Below are positions 32,734 through 40,684 of a stretch of 64,000 nt of DNA, one piece after another; positions within the stretch are counted from its first letter, which is position 1, and each line of letters begins with the position of its first letter. The position numbers and the translations under genes are program-made. Below the pieces are notes generated by a model. The model was not told the DNA's origin and did no database searches. It was given only the letters and a program-made list of their open reading frames with translations. Origin of the DNA: Streptomyces sp. B3I8 (GTDB lineage: Bacteria; Actinomycetota; Actinomycetes; Streptomycetales; Streptomycetaceae); contig NZ_JAUSYN010000002.1 in the NCBI RefSeq assembly GCF_030816915.1, positions 7,329,501-7,393,500 of the forward strand, given 5' to 3'.

Positions 32734-34082
32734 GCCGAGCCCTTCAGTTGGATGGTGTGCGAGGTGCGGACGACCTTGGCCCTGAGGTAACCGGTGTTGT
32801 AGGGGTTGGCGAAGACCCCGGTGGAGACCGTGTCACGGACCTTGATGCCGTACCTGAGCAACTGATCGCGCTTGTCGGGGTTGTTGGTCAGCAGGTCGAT
32901 CTCGTTGTGCCCGAGGGCGCCCAGCATCTGGGCCGCGACCGCGTAGTCGCGCAGGTCGTCGTCCAGTCCGAGGGCACGGTTGGCCTCGTAGGTGTCGAGG
33001 CCCTGCTGCTGGAGGTGGTAGGCGTCCAGCTTGTTGTAGAGGCCGATGCCCCGGCCCTCCTGACGCAGGTACAGCAGCACTCCTCCGGCGTCGTCGATCG
33101 CGCGCAGCGCCTCGGCGAGCTGGGGCCCGCAGTCGCAGCGTGCGGAGCCGAACACCTCGCCCGTGAGGCACTCGGAGTGCACGCGCACGAGCGGCACCTC
33201 GGCCGGGGGACCCAGCCGCACGGCGAGGTGCTCGCCGACGTCGGCGAGGCCGGTGAAGGTCATCAGGTCGGCCTGCAGGACGGTGCCCAGCCCCTGGTGC
33301 AGCGGCACCCGCACGCTCTGCCGGATCCTGGCCGGGCTCGGCACGCTCCAGGCATGTCCGGACTTGGTGCTCCCGGAGGCGGCCCGGTCGGCCGGCTCGA
33401 CCGGTTCAGCCGGTTCAGCCGGTTCAGCCGGTTCGGCAGGCCCGTCCGGTGTGGTGAGGGCCGTCACGGGGGGATCCGGCAGGGGTGCGACGGTCACGTG
33501 CTCCTGGCTCAGGCCGGCGGTGTCGGGGCGTCGGCTCGCGTGGGTGATCACCGCGTGTGCGAACGCGGTCAGTTCGGCGAGCACGCCCTGCTGGGTGAAG
33601 CGGCCCCCGGTCTGCGGCAGGGCGTCGGCGAAGGGGATCGCCATCCGCGGCCCGTCCATCAGCACCGCGTCGGCCCTTTCCAGGACCGCGCGCAGGACGG
33701 GCTGGGCGTCCACGCCGCCGCGGGCTCCGGTGGAGACGCTCAGGACGGCGGTCGGTTTGCCGGCCAGCGCCCCCGCGTGCCAGGGGCGCGACAGCCAGTC
33801 CAGCGTGTTCATCAGCAGGCCGGAGATCAGGCCGTTGTACGACGGGGTGCTGATCACCACCGCGTCGGCGGACTCCACCAGCTCCCGGGCCTGCTCCACG
33901 GCGTCGGCCGCCCGGCCCTCCGCGTCCGCGTCCTCGTCGTAGAAAGGGAGGTCGTCGGGGACGAGTACGTGCGTGTCGACGGGCTCGGCACTCTCCCTGA
34001 GTATCCCTTCGAGGGTGGCGAGGGCCGCCGTGTTGAGTGAACGGAGCCGCCGGCTGCCTGAGATGAGGACAATCCTGGTCAT
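32730..34082 (-). CDS. Fusion of NADPH-dependent FMN reductase and GTP cyclohydrolase II (ToxB-like)
   Basis: A 450-residue fusion. Residues 1-185 are an NADPH-dependent FMN reductase (VLISGSRRLRSLNTAALAT, ISTPSYNGLISGLLMNTLDWL). Residues 200-245 are an Ala-Glu-Pro linker from a 9-bp repeat. Residues 250-450 are GTP cyclohydrolase II. The zinc site is C-x10-C-x-C in HSECLTGEVFGSARCDCG, followed by LRQEGRGIGLYNKLDAY, with the reactive Arg, and YEANRALGLDDDLRDY. The C-terminal domain opens GTP to the diaminopyrimidine that starts flavin and 7-azapteridine synthesis; DHBP synthase is absent, unlike riboflavin-operon RibBA. ATG 34082 has GAGGAG upstream. The stop overlaps the WD40 start. A 260-bp region without a gene precedes it. 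I know no other example of this fusion. Confidence 0.9.
   Translation of the reverse strand: MTRIVLISGSRRLRSLNTAALATLEGILRESAEPVDTHVLVPDDLPFYDEDADAEGRAADAVEQARELVESADAVVISTPSYNGLISGLLMNTLDWLSRPWHAGALAGKPTAVLSVSTGARGGVDAQPVLRAVLERADAVLMDGPRMAIPFADALPQTGGRFTQQGVLAELTAFAHAVITHASRRPDTAGLSQEHVTVAPLPDPPVTALTTPDGPAEPAEPAEPAEPVEPADRAASGSTKSGHAWSVPSPARIRQSVRVPLHQGLGTVLQADLMTFTGLADVGEHLAVRLGPPAEVPLVRVHSECLTGEVFGSARCDCGPQLAEALRAIDDAGGVLLYLRQEGRGIGLYNKLDAYHLQQQGLDTYEANRALGLDDDLRDYAVAAQMLGALGHNEIDLLTNNPDKRDQLLRYGIKVRDTVSTGVFANPYNTGYLRAKVVRTSHTIQLKGSA
33401..33436. repeat. 9-bp tandem repeat encoding the interdomain linker
   Basis: CCGGTTCAG is repeated three times exactly and once with a change. On the minus strand it encodes Ala-Glu-Pro units (PAEPAEPAEP) between the reductase and cyclohydrolase domains. 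Linker length could vary in 3-residue steps by slippage. Confidence 0.85.
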
Positions 34083-34342
34083 CGTGGTCTCCTCGACGCC
34101 GGGGACAACACCGCCTGAGGGGCGGGGCCATGACGTGAAGCGCTGGCGGAGTTCAACGTTCCGGTGCCCGCGTCCCGAAGCGGTCCCGAGCGGTTCCTGA
34201 AGCCGTCCCGCCTGCCACCGGCGACGCGAGGGCCGTGACGGCCCCCGCCCACACGGCGGCGCCCCGGCGGCAGGGGGCCACCGGGGCGGGACGGACACGG
34301 CACGCACGGCTGCCCGCAGCGGCGGCCGTGCGACCGGACGTA

Positions 34343-36232
34343 CTACGACGCCGGACGTATCGTGATGCGGGTCAGCGTCACGGGGGAGCCGTTCGTCGGC
34401 CTCCGGCCGAGCGGGTCGTCGGGCAGACTCCGGCCGAAGGCCTGCACGAGGGGATGGAAACCGTAGCGTCCCAGCCCCTTCTGCTGCAGCAGATGCATGT
34501 CCACCAGGTACTCCAGGGTCCGCTCGGCGGTGGCCGGGCCGATGCCGAGCAGGGTCGAGGCGGACTCCACGTCGAAGTCGGAGGCCGGACGCAGACTCAG
34601 CAACTGGAAGTGGCCGCGTATCCGCGGCGGGAGGGCCTCGTAGGAGGTCGCGAGCGAGGCCGCGACACTGCGCGAGCCGATGCGCAGTTCGTCGAGGACG
34701 TTGTCCGCGTTGCGGAGCCGGTCCACGAAGTAGCGGATGGTCCAGTGCTCCCGCTTCCGGATCCGGGCGCCGGCGATCCGCAGGGCCAGCGGCAAGTACC
34801 CGCACAGTCCGGCCAGTTCGGCCGTCGCCTCCGGTTCCGCCTCCGCCCGGGAGCAGCCGATGGAACTGCTCAGCAGCCGGGTGCTCTCCGCCTCGGACAG
34901 CGGTCCCAGCGAGATGCTCTCCGCGCCGTCGAGGTCCATGAGCTGCGAGCGGTTGGTGACGAGCACGAAGCTGTCCTGCGACGGCGGCAGCAGGCGGTGC
35001 ACCAGGTCGGGATCGCCGACGTGGTCGAAGAGCACCAGCAGCTTGAGGGCGGAGGTCCTCGCGCGCCACAGGGTGAGGCGCCCGCGCATGTCCTCGGGTA
35101 TCTCCGCCTCGGGCAGCCCCAGGGAGCGCAGCAGTATCTCGAGGCCGGAGGACAGGCCGACCTCCTCCTCGTCCCGGCAGTATCCCTTCAGATCGAGGTA
35201 CATCAGGCCGTCGGGGAATCGTTCCGCCAGGAGGTGGACGACGTGCACGGCCAGCGCCGTCTTGCCGGAGCCGGCCATGCCGTCGATCACCGCGATGCGG
35301 GGCGAGCGGTCGGCGGTGCGGGTCGCGGCCTGCACGAGCCTGTCGATCTCGGCCGTACGGCCCGTGAAGTCGTCGGGCACATAGGGGAAGGGGCAGGGCC
35401 GTTCGATGCCCTGGGCGGGCGCGGCCGGCCCGGAGGGCACACCCGCGGGCTGGGCCGGTTTGGACACGACCGAGAGTTCGGGACTGTTGCGCAGGATCGC
35501 CTGGTACAGGGCGGACAGTTCCGGACTCGGGTCGATGCCGAGTTCCTCGGCGAGGAACGTGCGTGTGTTGGCGTACTCGTTGATGGCCTCGGCCTGCCGG
35601 CCCGCCTGGTACAGGGCGAGAAGCAGCCGGTGGCGCAGCGACTCGCGGTAGGGGTGGGCGGCGATGGCGTGACGCAACTCGCCGATGAGCCCTGCGGCCT
35701 CACCGGTGGACAGCCGCAGGTCGGCCAGCGACTCCAGGGCGCTCAGCCGGCGTTCCTCCAGCAGGGCGCATGCCGCGTCGATGGTGGCACTGCCCGAGTC
35801 CGGCATGGCGGGGCCGCGCCAGAGGGCGAGGGCGGCCTCCAACTGCCGGGCGGTCTCGGCCCGGTCGCCCGCGGCCAGTGACCGCCGGGCGTGGTCCTCG
35901 TGGGCGGCGAAGAGGGCGAGGTCGAGCTGACCCTCGTCCAGGAGGATCCGGTAGCCGGACGGTTCGGTGGCGATGAGGGCACCGCCGTTGGGGATGCGCC
36001 GGCGCAGTTCGCCGACGGCCTTGCGGATCTGATGGGAGGCCGTCGCCGGGGGCTCGTAGGCCCACGCCGCCTGCACCAGCTGGGAGACCGAGACGACCCG
36101 CCCCTGTTCCAGCAGCAGAACCGCCAGTACCCGTTCGTTGAGCGTGCCCCCGAGATGTATCCGACGTTCCTCGTCCCATGCTTCGAGAGGCCCGAGTAAC
36201 AGGAGGCGAATACCGGGCTGTTGAACTGTCAC
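34343..36232 (-). CDS. SARP-family pathway regulator with NB-ARC ATPase domain (AfsR/RedD type)
   Basis: A 629-residue activator. Residues about 8-95 are the OmpR-like DNA-binding winged helix (LLLLGPLEAWDEERRIHLGG, HQIRKAVGELRRRI). Residues 100-245 are the BTAD helical domain (LDLALFAAHEDHARRSLAAG, FLAEELGIDPSPELSALYQ). Residues 285-560 are an NB-ARC ATPase, with P-loop IDGMAGSGKTALAV, LVLFDHVGD (Walker B region) and GLCGYLPLALRIAG. There is no TPR tail, so it is shorter than AfsR. GTG 36232 is the start; its ribosome binding site is weak. SARPs are typical cluster-situated activators of antibiotic genes in Streptomyces. It lies inside the minus-strand cluster between the exporter and the GTP cyclohydrolase fusion and is the evident switch. 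Confidence 0.88.
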   Translation of the reverse strand: MTVQQPGIRLLLLGPLEAWDEERRIHLGGTLNERVLAVLLLEQGRVVSVSQLVQAAWAYEPPATASHQIRKAVGELRRRIPNGGALIATEPSGYRILLDEGQLDLALFAAHEDHARRSLAAGDRAETARQLEAALALWRGPAMPDSGSATIDAACALLEERRLSALESLADLRLSTGEAAGLIGELRHAIAAHPYRESLRHRLLLALYQAGRQAEAINEYANTRTFLAEELGIDPSPELSALYQAILRNSPELSVVSKPAQPAGVPSGPAAPAQGIERPCPFPYVPDDFTGRTAEIDRLVQAATRTADRSPRIAVIDGMAGSGKTALAVHVVHLLAERFPDGLMYLDLKGYCRDEEEVGLSSGLEILLRSLGLPEAEIPEDMRGRLTLWRARTSALKLLVLFDHVGDPDLVHRLLPPSQDSFVLVTNRSQLMDLDGAESISLGPLSEAESTRLLSSSIGCSRAEAEPEATAELAGLCGYLPLALRIAGARIRKREHWTIRYFVDRLRNADNVLDELRIGSRSVAASLATSYEALPPRIRGHFQLLSLRPASDFDVESASTLLGIGPATAERTLEYLVDMHLLQQKGLGRYGFHPLVQAFGRSLPDDPLGRRPTNGSPVTLTRITIRPAS

Positions 36233-36409
36233 GTAACGACCTTATCTTTCGTCCGGATCCCCGTGTGTGCGGACGTGAGGTGCCGCATGCGTGCCGGGCA
36301 GCGGCGCGAAGTCCTCGCTGTGGGGGGAGGGGGTGCGAGGCGACGCTGTGGTCGGTGTCCCGCGACGGCGGGGGGTCCGCCGTGCGCAGCGGGCGTCTGC
36401 CCGGGCGGG

Positions 36410-37705
36410 TCAGGCCGCGTCCTGCGGGCCGGAGACCGAGCCGGCGTGCTGCGTGCCGGAAGGCGGTGGCAGAGAGTCCCAACCGGTACGGGTATGCAGC
36501 AGCAGCCAGCACACCGGGAGGATAGCAATCACGCCGAGCACGAGGAATACACCTCTGACTGGGAGCACACTGCTGCTCGTGCTGATCACCAGGGGTCCCA
36601 GTGCCTCGGCGCCGCCGCATACCAGTCGCCACAGTCCCCACAACCGTCCGATGTACTCGGCGGGCATCGTCCGGTACAGCAGCACCTCGGCCGCGACATT
36701 GAGGACGCTGTACGCGCCGAAGAGCCCGACCATCGCGAGCGTGACCGCCACCGCCGCCCCGGCCGTCATCAGCACCAGACTTCCCGCCGCGGTCAGCAGT
36801 GTGCCCAGCGCGATGGGCCCCATGCGCAGCCGGGAGCCCTCGCCGGCGATCCGGGTGGCCCACAGCGCGCCCCCCGCGGCACACAGGTTGACCACCGTCA
36901 GGACGATCTCCACCCGGCCGCCGGACAACCGGAGTTCGTCGCGCAGGTAGAACACCGACAGCGCCTGGCTCCCGGTACCGCCGAGCATCTCGACGAACGC
37001 CACCAGCACCATCGTGGTGAACACCGCCCGGCTGCTCCGCAGCACCCGCCAGCCCGCGAGTATCGACCGGGCGAACCCGTCGTGCGGCTGGTGGTCCTCC
37101 GTCTTGCGGGGCGGCCGCACCCCCGCCAGCCACACCCCCACGGGCACCAGGAAGCTGCCCAGGTTCACCCAGAGCAGGCCGACGTAACCGAGCGGCCCCA
37201 GCAGGGCGCCGGCCAGCAGCGGACCGAGCACCGTGGTGATCCGGAACGACGCCGACTGCAGACCGCGCGCCTGCCCCGGCTGGTCGGGGAAGAGCGCCGG
37301 AAGGCTGGCGAACCAGCCGCTGCGGTACGTCGCGCCGCCGAACTGGACGCTCAGCTCGCACAGCACCAGCAGCCAGGCACCGGGACGGATGTCGCTGTCG
37401 AGCACCAGGATCAGCACCAGCACGGCGAGGAACTGGACCGCGAGACCCGACAGGACGAGTGCCCGCGTCCCGTACCGGTCGGCGACATGCCCGAGCAGGG
37501 GACCGCTGAGCAGCAGGGAGACGGGGGTCACCGCGCTGAGCAGCGCCATGACGTGCAGGGACCCGGTCAGGTCGTACGACAGCAGGGGCAGGGTGACGGC
37601 GTAGATGCCGTCACCGATGTTGTTCGCGAACACGCCCGCGCTGAAGGAGACGAACCGCGGCCGCCGCCACAGTGAGGCCGCGGCCGCGGGCTTCTCGAGC
37701 GTCAC
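36410..37705 (-). CDS. MFS transporter (MdtG/enterobactin-exporter-like), likely product exporter
   Basis: A 431-residue major facilitator protein with about 12 membrane segments. The N-terminal FSAGVFANNIGDGIYAVTLP and the loop 2-3 motif LLGHVADRYGTRALVLSG are typical of MFS exporters of the EntS/macrolide-efflux type. The middle loop (GVRPPRKTEDHQPHDG) is short. The GTG start overlaps the stop of the beta-propeller gene by GTGA, so the two are coupled. In this setting it most likely exports the end product and gives self-protection. Confidence 0.87.
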   Translation of the reverse strand: MTLEKPAAAASLWRRPRFVSFSAGVFANNIGDGIYAVTLPLLSYDLTGSLHVMALLSAVTPVSLLLSGPLLGHVADRYGTRALVLSGLAVQFLAVLVLILVLDSDIRPGAWLLVLCELSVQFGGATYRSGWFASLPALFPDQPGQARGLQSASFRITTVLGPLLAGALLGPLGYVGLLWVNLGSFLVPVGVWLAGVRPPRKTEDHQPHDGFARSILAGWRVLRSSRAVFTTMVLVAFVEMLGGTGSQALSVFYLRDELRLSGGRVEIVLTVVNLCAAGGALWATRIAGEGSRLRMGPIALGTLLTAAGSLVLMTAGAAVAVTLAMVGLFGAYSVLNVAAEVLLYRTMPAEYIGRLWGLWRLVCGGAEALGPLVISTSSSVLPVRGVFLVLGVIAILPVCWLLLHTRTGWDSLPPPSGTQHAGSVSGPQDAA

Positions 37706-39600
37706 GCACGGTCCAGGCGGCCGGGGTCCACGGGCCTCAGGTACTGGTCGCGCACCCGCTCCGGCCCTTCCTTCGTCAGACGGTACGTCCGCAGCCAGCC
37801 ACCGCGCCCGCCGACCAGCAGGTACGGCGTGCCGTCGGCGCTGCGCACGGCGTGCGCGACCTTGGCGAAGTCGGGCAGCGGCTCGAGCAGTCCCAGCATC
37901 TCGGGTTCGGCCGTACCGGGCGGAAGGGGGTCGGAGAACACCCCCAACTGCTGGCCGTAGGTGGTGACGTAGAGCCGGCCGTCCACCAGGGCGGCGTCCT
38001 CGGCGGTGTTCTCCAGCAGCTCCGAGTAGACCCGCAGCACGGTCCCCGTGGCCGGGTCGATCTCGTGCACGCCGTCACCGCCCAGAACGAAGACGCGGTC
38101 GCCGTCGAAGCGGAAGCGTTTGCAGTACGCCTCCTCGCCGAGCAACGAGACCCAGCGGTCGGTGTGCGTGTCGCGGTCGACGCGGCGCAACACCCCGTTG
38201 CGGCCGCCGAGCAGGAGGTCACCGTCCGGGGTGTACGTCCCCGCCCAGATGGGGGCGTTGTCGACCTCGTAGGTGTCCACCGTCTCGCCCGTCTCGACGT
38301 CGAGTTCGTAGGCGCCGATGTTGCAGGTGACCAGCGCCCGCGCACCGTCCGGGTCGACGGAGACGGTCGACAGCCTGCCGCCCGGCGCCGCCTTCCACAC
38401 CAACGCGCCGTCCGGTCCGGCCCGGAAGGCCAGGTTCTCCCGGGTGACCCCGAGCCAGCCGCCGTCCTCGAGCGGCACCACACGGCGGGTGAGGCCGAGG
38501 CGGTGGTCGTGCTGCGCGGCTATGCGCACGCCGATCTCGCCGGGCGCGCCCGTCCGTTCGACGAACAGCTCGGCCACGCCCTCGTCCACCGCGGCCAGCA
38601 GCCGGTCGGGCCGGCCGGGGTCGGCCTGGAGGTCCCAGAAGGACTGGTGGCGGAAGGAGTTGCGCGCCACCCGGGTGCCGTCGGGGGTGAGCGCCGTGAT
38701 GACGCCGTCCTGGGTCAGGACGAACAGGCGGTCGGACCGGTCCGAGATCGTGAAGTCGTTGATGTTGTGGGGGAACGAGGCCACCATGCGGTCCAGCCTC
38801 AGGTCCGGCCCGCTGTTGTCGAAGGCGTACAGTTCGCCGTCGAACCCGCCCGTGTACACCCAGCGGTGGTCCGGGGAGAACGTCATGACCTCGACGTCGT
38901 CCGTCGCGAAGGCCACGCTCTCCAGGACCCGGCCGTCGTCCGTGAGCGTGACGATGCCGTTCGCCTTGTTCCCCGTCTCGCCCGCGCCCTGGTCCTGCGT
39001 GACCCAGAAGCGCTCGTGACGGTGGTCCCAGACGACGCGGTGCAGATTGGAGTGGTCGTCCACCTGGACCCGCACGGGGAACTCCTGCTTCTCGACGTCG
39101 CCGAGGAAGAGCTGCCCCTTCTTGTCCGTGACCGCGTGCAGACGGGGGTGGCCGAAGTCGAACCACTCCAGGTAGTCGGAGCTCATCGACGGAACGATCC
39201 GCTCCACCCGGAAGGTGGGCAGGTCGATGACCACCAGCTGCAGGTAGCCGTTGTTCACGTAGACCTTGTCGTTCAGAATGCCGAGCCCGCGGTTGACGAC
39301 GGGCGAGGGCACCTCTCCCGGCATCAGCGAGTCGTCGCACAGCCGGGTCGCGTCGATGTGGTCCAGCAGGTCCAGCGAGGGCAGCGACCAGCGGCCGATC
39401 CCGCCGTACTTGTCCTTCGTGACCACGTGGTCGCCGGAGACCGCCACGGCGTAGATCGGCTGACCGTCGGGCACCACCAGGGAGGACCGCAGGAGGTTGA
39501 GGTCCTCGTCGAGAAGGTGGATCCGGCCCGCGACGTCCGTGGCCAGGAGCGTGCCGTCTCCGATGTGTAGTATGCGGACCGTCCGGCTGGGCATTTCCAT
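37702..39600 (-). CDS. Second beta-propeller (WD40/PQQ-like) protein of the cluster
   Basis: A 632-residue all-beta protein made of many short blades of about 40-50 residues, without signal peptide. Recurrent blade ends include TDVAGRIHLLDEDLNLL, TKDKYGGIGRWSLPSLDLLD, GGFDGELYAFDNSG, GGRNGVLRRVDRDTH and GGDGVHEIDPATGTVL. It is longer and more degenerate than the WD40 protein at 31030 and looks like a cytoplasmic quinoprotein-like propeller without obvious PQQ ligands. ATG 39600 follows GGAGG with a 10-base spacer; an ATG two codons later is possible. It is the first full gene after the 13-codon ORF and its downstream hairpin, and it overlaps the exporter gene. The function is unknown; a scaffold role is inference. 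Confidence 0.75.
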   Translation of the reverse strand: MEMPSRTVRILHIGDGTLLATDVAGRIHLLDEDLNLLRSSLVVPDGQPIYAVAVSGDHVVTKDKYGGIGRWSLPSLDLLDHIDATRLCDDSLMPGEVPSPVVNRGLGILNDKVYVNNGYLQLVVIDLPTFRVERIVPSMSSDYLEWFDFGHPRLHAVTDKKGQLFLGDVEKQEFPVRVQVDDHSNLHRVVWDHRHERFWVTQDQGAGETGNKANGIVTLTDDGRVLESVAFATDDVEVMTFSPDHRWVYTGGFDGELYAFDNSGPDLRLDRMVASFPHNINDFTISDRSDRLFVLTQDGVITALTPDGTRVARNSFRHQSFWDLQADPGRPDRLLAAVDEGVAELFVERTGAPGEIGVRIAAQHDHRLGLTRRVVPLEDGGWLGVTRENLAFRAGPDGALVWKAAPGGRLSTVSVDPDGARALVTCNIGAYELDVETGETVDTYEVDNAPIWAGTYTPDGDLLLGGRNGVLRRVDRDTHTDRWVSLLGEEAYCKRFRFDGDRVFVLGGDGVHEIDPATGTVLRVYSELLENTAEDAALVDGRLYVTTYGQQLGVFSDPLPPGTAEPEMLGLLEPLPDFAKVAHAVRSADGTPYLLVGGRGGWLRTYRLTKEGPERVRDQYLRPVDPGRLDRA

Positions 39601-39682
39601 GGGTGTAAATCCTCCAGGCCTGCGTGCGGCGTAGCTTTGTGATGGGGGGTGCCCGGGAGTTCCGGCCGGCCGGCGCCGACAG

Positions 39683-39720
39683 CGCTCGGGGGTGTTCTTC
39701 CGGCTGAACACCCCCGAGCG
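39683..39720 (-). terminator. Strong hairpin between the 13-codon ORF and the propeller gene
   Basis: CGCTCGGGGGTGTTC (39683-39697) and GAACACCCCCGAGCG (39706-39720) are perfect 15-bp arms with an 8-base loop. The hairpin lies ten bases after the stop of the small ORF and about 80 bases before the propeller start. It could terminate most transcripts, acting as an attenuator, or stabilise an abundant short mRNA. Confidence 0.8.
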
Positions 39721-39730
39721 ACCGTTGTGA

Positions 39731-39772
39731 CTAGCGGGCGGCCCTGGCGTAGCGGCGAATGGGCTTGGTCAT
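39731..39772 (-). CDS. 13-residue peptide ORF: leader peptide or peptide precursor
   Basis: ATG 39772 to TAG 39731 encodes MTKPIRRYARAAR. The ribosome binding site is the best in the cluster: GGAGGGAGGTGA ends six bases before the ATG. The peptide is strongly basic (Lys3, Arg6, 7, 10, 13) and ends at an Arg. It is followed directly by a 15-bp hairpin and preceded by a 10-bp hairpin. Two readings fit. It may be a leader peptide whose translation tunes the hairpin and hence the downstream cluster, or it may be a real product such as a very short precursor or carrier peptide. No RiPP maturase of a known class is adjacent. It is too short for routine gene callers. Confidence 0.7.
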   Translation of the reverse strand: MTKPIRRYARAAR

Positions 39773-39806
39773 GTCAGTCACCTCCCTCCTCGAATAGCTC
39801 CTGCCG

Positions 39807-39839
39807 ACTCAACGGGCGGATCACTCGCACCCGTTGAGT
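39807..39839 (-). terminator. 10-bp hairpin downstream of the FMN reductase gene
   Basis: ACTCAACGGG (39807-39816) and CCCGTTGAGT (39830-39839) form a perfect stem with a 13-base loop, 21 bp after the FMN reductase stop and 34 bp before the 13-codon ORF. It may be a terminator, or an inverted regulatory site since it is immediately upstream of the small ORF. Confidence 0.55.
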
Positions 39840-39860
39840 GGTTCGGGGGGCCGGCCGGGC

Positions 39861-40475
39861 TCAGCGCGCCGGGGTGGCGGGGCCGCGGGTCCGGCTGTCG
39901 GGGGTCGTTTCGGGTCGCTCCACCGGTACGGGGCGGGCGGCGGACAGCAGCGCGTCGGCGACAGCCCGCAGCGGGGCCAGCAGCGCGGGGTCCGCCAGCT
40001 CTCTTCCGCGGCGCGGCAGTTGGTCGGCACGGGCGACCGCCAGCACCGGATGGTCCAGCACATCGGCTCCGGCGCCGTCGAGCACGTCCCGCAGGATCTC
40101 CTGCGCCTCCGCGGCGCCGTGGAACCCTGTGGAGGCACTCATGACGGCCACCGGCTTGCCGGCGAGCACACATCCCGCCTCCGGCCGGGACAGCCAGTCG
40201 AGGGCGTTCTTCAGCACGCCCGGCGGAGCGCCGTTGTACGACGGCGTACTGATCAGCAGACCGTCCGCCGCGCCGACGAGACCGCGCGCCGCCGCGACCG
40301 GCGACGGGCCGCCGTCGACGTCGAGGTCGTGATCGAAGTGAGGGAGGGACCGAGGGTCGAGCACGGACGTACGGACCCCGTCGTGCTCATCCAGGACGCG
40401 CTGCGCCGTGGCCAGCAACGCACTGTTCAACGAGTGGCGCCTGAGGCTGCCGGAGACGAGAACGATGCGGGTCAT
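39861..40475 (-). CDS. NADPH-dependent FMN reductase, paralogue of the fused reductase domain
   Basis: A 204-residue flavodoxin-fold reductase (SsuE/MsuE-like). VLVSGSLRRHSLNSALLAT is the FMN phosphate loop, and LISTPSYNGAPPGVLKNALDW the second conserved segment. Both closely match the N-terminal domain of the cyclohydrolase fusion, so one probably arose by duplication of the other. It would supply reduced FMN to an oxygenase or act directly on a pathway intermediate. ATG 40475 has GGAGG eight bases upstream. It is the first gene of the minus-strand cluster; a 10-bp hairpin follows it. Confidence 0.87.
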   Translation of the reverse strand: MTRIVLVSGSLRRHSLNSALLATAQRVLDEHDGVRTSVLDPRSLPHFDHDLDVDGGPSPVAAARGLVGAADGLLISTPSYNGAPPGVLKNALDWLSRPEAGCVLAGKPVAVMSASTGFHGAAEAQEILRDVLDGAGADVLDHPVLAVARADQLPRRGRELADPALLAPLRAVADALLSAARPVPVERPETTPDSRTRGPATPAR

Positions 40476-40684
40476 ACCGGATCCTCCCCTCGTGTCGGCT
40501 GGTGCGAGAGTCGACCGTCACGCCGGGAACGGGACTCCGGGGCATTTGCCCCGGCGGGAACCATCCCTGCGCATTCTCGATAGTGGAGGCTCCGCTTCCC
40601 TTCTCGTTCCCGATCCGTTCCTCTGCCCGGCGCCAGGGTGTCGCCGTCGTCAGGCGCAGCCCGGACGCGGGCCGGCCGCCGTCG

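Noticed and set aside
32730..34082. Ordinary riboflavin operon gene (RibBA)
   Set aside because: There is no DHBP synthase domain and no ribC, ribD or ribH neighbour, and the N-terminal half is an FMN reductase.
30047..40475. RiPP cluster based on the 13-residue peptide
   Set aside because: No radical SAM, YcaO, lanthipeptide synthetase, P450 or protease gene is adjacent. The FGE-like and flavin enzymes fit a GTP-derived pathway better. The peptide is kept as an open question only.
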